DNA from: Patulibacter sp.
GTDB lineage: Bacteria > Actinomycetota > Thermoleophilia > Solirubrobacterales > Solirubrobacteraceae
Assembly (NCBI GenBank): GCA_031119595.1
Contig: JAVHXX010000104.1
Coordinates: 1 to 10,699 of the forward strand
Length of the DNA: 10,699 bases
Direction of reading: 5' to 3'
A program made the position numbers and the translations under genes. Shown here piece by piece: positions 7,594-10,699 of the stretch (position 1 is its first letter; each line of letters begins with the position of its first letter). A model generated the notes under the pieces. That model searched no databases, was not told the origin of the DNA, and was given only the letters and a program-made list of their open reading frames with translations.

Positions 7594-7755
7594 AGCGGGG
7601 CCAGCGTAGCGCGGGTCGACGCGCCGGGCGCAGCGCCCCGTGCTGCGGGCGCGGTCGGCGGGCTTCCCGTACGGCGTTATCACGCCACCGGGACGGCTTG
7701 GCGCGGTTCGCGGGCCGCGCGCGCCATGATACGGGCCGAGTTGTCTACCCGCCCG
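7594..7755. promoter_or_regulatory. Divergent intergenic region between topB and the PBP gene
   Basis: These 162 bases must hold the start signals for both topB (minus) and the penicillin-binding protein (plus). A small dyad GGCGT-TATC-ACGCC at 7673-7686 is the only AT-containing symmetric site and could be an operator or hairpin. Neither flanking start has a recognisable Shine-Dalgarno. I cannot place -35/-10 boxes with confidence. Confidence 0.35.
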
Positions 7756-9501
7756 ATGTCCGCGCGCCCGCACCTGGCGCACCTCCCCACGAGTGCCGCC
7801 GCCCGTCGCAGGCGGCGCCGCCGGCTGCTCATGCCGCTCGGCGTGGCCGCCGTCGGACTCGTCCTCGTCGCGCTCGGTCTGGCGTTCACGGGCGGAGACG
7901 ACCGCCTCAAGGTGGGCACCCGATACGCCGTCGCCTACGCCAAGGGCGACTACGCGGCGATGTACGCGATGATCTCCGCCAGCGACCGGCGTTCGCTCAC
8001 CGTCGACCGGTTCACCGAGCTCCAGCAGAACGCCCGCACCACCGCGACCGTCCAGAAGATCACGACGGGCGTCGTCACGAAGGCCGACCAGGATCGCGTC
8101 CGCGTGCCCGTGAAGGTGACGACGCGCCTCTTCGGCACGCTCTCCGGCGACCTCTACCTCCCGGTCGTCAAGGACGGCAACGTCACCAACATCAACTGGT
8201 CGCAGGTCCTCGCATTCCCCGGGCTGCGTGAGGGCGAGACGCTCCGGCGCACCACCACGCTCCCGGCGCGCGCCAGCATCATCGCCCAGGGCGGGATCAC
8301 GCTCGTCCACGGAGCCGGAGCGAGCCGCGTGCCCGTCGCCGACACCGCCCTGAACTCGATCGTCGGGCAGGTCGGCCCGATCCCCGCCGACCAGAAGGAC
8401 GCCTACGCGGCCCAGGGCTACCCCTCGGATGCCCTCGTCGGCCTCACCGGGCTCGAGCGCGTGTTCGAGTCGCGGCTGCGCGGAACCCCAGGCGGCGTGC
8501 TCTACGCCGGCGACCGCAAGCTCGCCTCGATCGCCGCCGACGCCGCCACGCCCGTCCACACGACCATCGAGCCGAAGGTCCAGCGGGCCGCGGTCACCGC
8601 CCTCGCCGGCCGGATCGGCGGGATCGCCGTCGTGAAGCCGAGCAACGGTGCGATCCTCGCGCTCGCCGGGTCCGCGTTCTCCGGGCTCCAGCCGCCCGGC
8701 TCGACGTTCAAGATCATCACCGCGACCGCCGCCCTCCGCTACAAGGCGGCCACCCTCTCCACGCAGTTCCCGGTCGAGACCGAGGCGACCCTCTCCGGCG
8801 TCGCCCTGCAGAACGCCGACGGCGAATCGTGCGGCGGCACGCTCCTCTCCGCCTTCGAGGTGTCCTGCAACTCCGTCTTCGCACCGCTCGGCGTGAAGGT
8901 CGGCGCGGCCAAGCTCGTCTCGATCGCCGAGGACTTCGGGTTCAACGCGGACCTCGGCATCCCCGGTGCGCAGATCAGCGTCATCCCGCCCGCCGACCAG
9001 ATCGGCGACGACCTCGCCGTCGGCTCCAGCTCCATCGGCCAGGGCCGCGTCGTCGCGACGGCCCTCCAGATGGCGCTCGTCGCCGCGACCATCGGCGAAC
9101 GCGGCCAACGCCCCCAGCTCACCCTCCAGGCCAACCAACCCGCCAAGCTCAAGCGCGTCATCCCCCGCGCCGTCGCCAGCCAGATGACGACCATGATGGC
9201 CGGCGTCGTCACCGCCGGCACCGGCGGCCTCGCGAAGATCTCCGGCGTCCAGGTCGCCGGCAAGACGGGCACCGCCGAACTCAAGACGACCCAGGGCACC
9301 TGCGACCCCGACAACCCGCCCGCCGGTGGCTGCCCCACCGACGAGGACGACAAGTCCGACACCACCGCCTGGTTCGCCGGGTTCGCGCCCGCCGGCTCCC
9401 CCAAAATCGCGATTGCCGTGCAGCTTCCCGGCCAGGGCAAGGGCGGCGACTCCGCCGCCCCGGCCTTCGCCACCGTCGGCGCCGCCGCCCTCGCCAAGTA
9501 G
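7756..9501 (+). CDS. Class B penicillin-binding protein (D,D-transpeptidase) with MecA-type N-terminal domain
   Basis: This 581-residue membrane-anchored transpeptidase would crosslink peptidoglycan outside the membrane. Seven arginines (17-23) precede one hydrophobic segment (24-44). Residues ~50-165 look like the NTF2-like MecA_N domain: a KGDYAAMYAMISASDR helix, then VPVKVTTRLFG and INWSQVLAFPGL, which resembles the WSPxLxFPGL hallmark of PBP2a/PBP5fm-type proteins. A dimerisation-like region follows (170-265), with the usual RGxIxDRxG degenerated to RASIIAQGG but TGLERVFESRLRGTPG (231-246) kept. The transpeptidase has all three motifs: S316-T-F-K319, S370-C-N372 and K503-T-G505. The stretch between ILALAGSAF and PPGSTFK is short compared with typical class B enzymes. 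The ATG at 7756 is preferred; an in-frame ATG at 7726 would add 10 residues, and neither has a ribosome site. A large fold-back starts 10 bases after the stop. Confidence 0.93.
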   Translation: MSARPHLAHLPTSAAARRRRRRRLLMPLGVAAVGLVLVALGLAFTGGDDRLKVGTRYAVAYAKGDYAAMYAMISASDRRSLTVDRFTELQQNARTTATVQKITTGVVTKADQDRVRVPVKVTTRLFGTLSGDLYLPVVKDGNVTNINWSQVLAFPGLREGETLRRTTTLPARASIIAQGGITLVHGAGASRVPVADTALNSIVGQVGPIPADQKDAYAAQGYPSDALVGLTGLERVFESRLRGTPGGVLYAGDRKLASIAADAATPVHTTIEPKVQRAAVTALAGRIGGIAVVKPSNGAILALAGSAFSGLQPPGSTFKIITATAALRYKAATLSTQFPVETEATLSGVALQNADGESCGGTLLSAFEVSCNSVFAPLGVKVGAAKLVSIAEDFGFNADLGIPGAQISVIPPADQIGDDLAVGSSSIGQGRVVATALQMALVAATIGERGQRPQLTLQANQPAKLKRVIPRAVASQMTTMMAGVVTAGTGGLAKISGVQVAGKTGTAELKTTQGTCDPDNPPAGGCPTDEDDKSDTTAWFAGFAPAGSPKIAIAVQLPGQGKGGDSAAPAFATVGAAALAK

Positions 9502-9510
9502 CGCCGGGCC

Positions 9511-9874
9511 GCGGGGCGGCTGCGTCCCCCGTGGCGGGCCTCGCGTGCCGGGACGGTGCCGGGGTGGCACGGCGCTCGTGCTCGTGGGCCCTGCTGGCTG
9601 TCCGTGGTACTTCGGACGGGTGGTGGCTGAGGGGCGGGGGTGTGGGGACCACCCCTGGGCTGCGGGCCGGCCTGTCCGTTTATGGCCTTGGGGGCCATAA
9701 ACGGACATTCCGTCGCTGAACCGCCCCTGGGGTGGTCCCCACACCCCCGCCCCTCGCTCGAATACCCGCGTCGCACGCCGGTCCTCCGCAGTCGCTGCGG
9801 TGAGCACGAGCGCCGTGCGACCCGGGCCGTCCCTGCAGGCGTGGGGCCCGCCACGCGGGACGCGGCCGCCGCGC
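9511..9874. repeat. Large imperfect fold-back (inverted repeat) element, ~364 bp
   Basis: The two halves are reverse complements around base ~9690. Outermost blocks 9511-9540 and 9845-9874 match at 27 of 30 positions. GCACGGCGCTCGTGCTC (9567-9583) recurs exactly inverted at 9802-9818. 9629-9655 and 9729-9755 are a perfect 27-bp inverted pair. The centre is a perfect 15-bp hairpin, TGTCCGTTTATGGCC (9673-9687) with 9693-9707, and a 5-base loop. Blocks between (about 9584-9628 versus 9756-9801) have diverged. Open frames crossing it are repeat shadows. It begins 10 bases after the PBP stop, so it may end that transcript; it could also be a mobile or REP-like repeat. No transposase or clear target duplication is visible. 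Confidence 0.85.
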
Positions 9875-10069
9875 GTGCGGCGTCCTGGCGGAGGTCGTCG
9901 GGCCGGTGGTGGCGTGGGCCGGGGCGGGGCGGCGTTGCCGCCTCGGCCCGGCCGGGCGCTGCACGGGTGGTGTGCGCGGCCTGCGGTTGGGCGGGGACGT
10001 GGTGGTGAGCTCGGTCGCGCGTTGCCGAAGGCGCCGCGGTCCTCGCGCCGGGTGCGTGACGTGCCTCGA

Positions 10070-10118
10070 ATCAGGCGGTCGATGTCACCCACCCGTTGGG
10101 CAGAAATGACCGTCTGAT
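10070..10118. repeat. Nested palindrome, 11-bp arms
   Basis: ATCAGGCGGTC (10070-10080) and GACCGTCTGAT (10108-10118) are inverted copies matching at 10 of 11 positions; the remaining pair can form G-T in RNA. Inside, CCCA (10088-10091) pairs with TGGG (10097-10100) over a 5-base loop. The segment is less GC-rich than its surroundings. It may be a protein site or RNA hairpin; no function is shown. Confidence 0.55.
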
Positions 10119-10287
10119 CCCAGGGCCGTGCGTTCCCGGAGCGTCGCGTCGATGACGGCCTGAGGGTGCGCCCAGAGCTCGGCCCGCTCGGGAATTCGAC
10201 GAGCGCGTCGAGCCCCGTCCCCATGCAGCCCTTCCCGCGCACGGCGCGGCAAACCCTGCACGCACCCTCGCCAGGCGCGCCACCACA

Positions 10288-10377
10288 GCGCCCCATGCCA
10301 CCGAGACCCAAGCACGCCTCAAGCACCGCCGCGGCGCCCCATGCCACCGAGACCCCGAGCACGCCTCGAGCGCCGCC
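10288..10377. repeat. Two-copy direct repeat, period ~46 bases
   Basis: GCGCCCCATGCCACCGAGAC begins at 10288 and again at 10334. Similarity continues through AGCACGCCTC and the following CCGCC to 10330 and 10377, with a few substitutions and one extra base in the second copy. It looks like a local tandem duplication in non-coding DNA. Confidence 0.75.
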
Positions 10378-10444
10378 CCGCCGGCGGAACACCACCACGG
10401 CGCACGGCAGCCGTCGCGCGGCGCATCAGCCGCAGGCGTCAGGC

Positions 10445-10665
10445 CGCCTCGCGGCGGCCGGGAGTCGGCGCTCCCGGCGGCTCACGCACCCCGCACGTTC
10501 CTCGGCTGGGGACGGGGGAGGTCCTGGGCGGACCGTGGCGACCGCAGGAAACGCGCCCTGCGAGAGACCGAAAGGGTGTCCGACCAGGATCTCCCCCGTT
10601 CCCAGCCACACCCACGCGCAAGGACCGAGCCGGAAGTGCTGACTCCCGGCCGCCCTGCGAGACGT
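10445..10665. repeat. Second fold-back (inverted repeat) element, ~220 bp, next to an opposing stop codon
   Basis: The halves are reverse complements about base ~10554. 10457-10478 matches inverted 10629-10650 at 19 of 22 positions, and 10504-10527 matches inverted 10584-10607 at 22 of 24. CGGAC (10529-10533) faces GTCCG (10578-10582), and the innermost CGCAGG (10543-10548) pairs with CCTGCG (10557-10562). Outside, CGCCTCGC-type sequence left of 10457 resembles the inverted sequence at ~10651-10664. A GAAA tetraloop-like ACC-GAAA-GGG sits at ~10567-10576. Each 22-base outer arm is itself a hairpin: 8 bp with a 6-base loop on the left, and on the right 5+3 bp around a mismatch with a GCTG loop. 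Its right end touches the stop of the minus-strand gene at 10667, so it may form that gene's 3' end. Confidence 0.75.
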
Positions 10666-10666
10666 C

Positions 10667-10699
10667 CTAGACGTCGAGGTTGATGCGCCCCGTGACGGT
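10667..10699 (-). CDS. C-terminal end of an unidentified minus-strand gene
   Basis: The minus strand from the right edge reads TVTGRINLDV then TAG (10669-10667). All ten codons end in G or C, as in the other genes here. Only ten residues are visible, so no family can be named. The hairpin at 10629-10650 begins 16 bases after the stop. The call depends on codon style only. Confidence 0.38.
   Translation of the reverse strand, partial: TVTGRINLDV

Larger units (their letters stand above)
9875..10444. other. Gene-free stretch with short palindrome and direct repeat
   Basis: I find no convincing gene here. Frames on both strands are arginine/proline-rich and lack recognisable motifs or ribosome sites. 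The plus strand is G-rich to ~10000 (several GGG/GGGG runs at 9916-9929) and becomes C-rich from ~10180 to 10400. One minus frame near 10085-10210 (AELWAHPQAVIDATLRERTA) looks faintly protein-like and could be a decayed gene. The structured pieces are listed separately. Confidence 0.5.

Noticed and set aside
9502..9860. Several frames crossing the first fold-back that look alike on opposite strands
   Set aside because: Their similarity is explained by the inverted repeat itself; they lack starts with ribosome sites and contain no known motif.
7594..10398. Very long minus-strand extension upstream of topB
   Set aside because: The stretch before the GTG at 7593 is antisense to the PBP gene and low-complexity; homologous TopB proteins begin at the SRTLIIAEKPS motif.
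10504..10607. A known riboswitch, RNase P, SRP or tmRNA at the second fold-back
   Set aside because: None of the conserved cores I know (for example the SRP GGAAGGAAGCAGCC loop or glycine/TPP riboswitch cores) is present.
10166..10670. Plus-strand open frames of 109-158 codons at the right end
   Set aside because: Arg/Pro/Ser-rich translations of repeat-containing DNA, without ribosome sites or motifs, and overlapping the palindromes.

Overview
The window is a very GC-rich stretch with almost uniformly G/C-ending codons. Its gene types suggest a high-GC actinobacterium, possibly of the Thermoleophilia (Solirubrobacter/Patulibacter-like) group. That placement is inferred from protein style and not from a marker gene. 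No CRISPR array, complete tRNA, rRNA or transposase gene is visible.

Layout, left to right. At the left edge (2-577, minus) is the first ~170 residues of an AddB-like exonuclease/helicase subunit. The outermost ~50 bases instead spell, on the plus strand, the N-terminal signature of the ligase-associated metallo-beta-lactamase exonuclease, so two unrelated reading frames collide near base 50-62. Divergent from the AddB-like gene is a soluble PAS-PAS-GGDEF-EAL cyclic-di-GMP protein (757-2958, plus). Its GGDEF active site is intact, but it has no inhibitory site and has an altered EAL site. A cluster of stem-loops separates it from a convergent two-gene minus-strand operon: a type IA topoisomerase III (topB, 5329-7593) followed after 11 bases by a fused aminodeoxychorismate synthase/lyase (pabB-pabC, 3089-5317; folate pathway). 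Divergent from topB is a membrane-anchored class B penicillin-binding protein with a MecA-type N-terminal domain (7756-9501, plus).

The last ~1.17 kb (9502-10666) holds no convincing gene. It lies between the penicillin-binding protein and the tail of a minus-strand gene ending at 10667, so it is a convergent intergenic region, and it is dominated by dyad structure. One large imperfect fold-back sits 10 bases after the PBP stop (9511-9874), and a second (10445-10665) abuts the stop of the opposing gene. A smaller nested palindrome (10070-10118) and a two-copy direct repeat lie between them.

The most unusual signals are the two fold-back elements and a 41-base antisense stretch inside the pabC domain (3572-3612). 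That stretch reads as the D-stem to T-loop portion of a tRNA-Gly(CCC) and coincides with a local cluster of rare codons. The conserved genes look like ordinary chromosomal housekeeping and signalling functions (DNA repair, c-di-GMP, topology, folate, cell wall). Apart from the topB-pabBC pair, nothing shows that they form one system.
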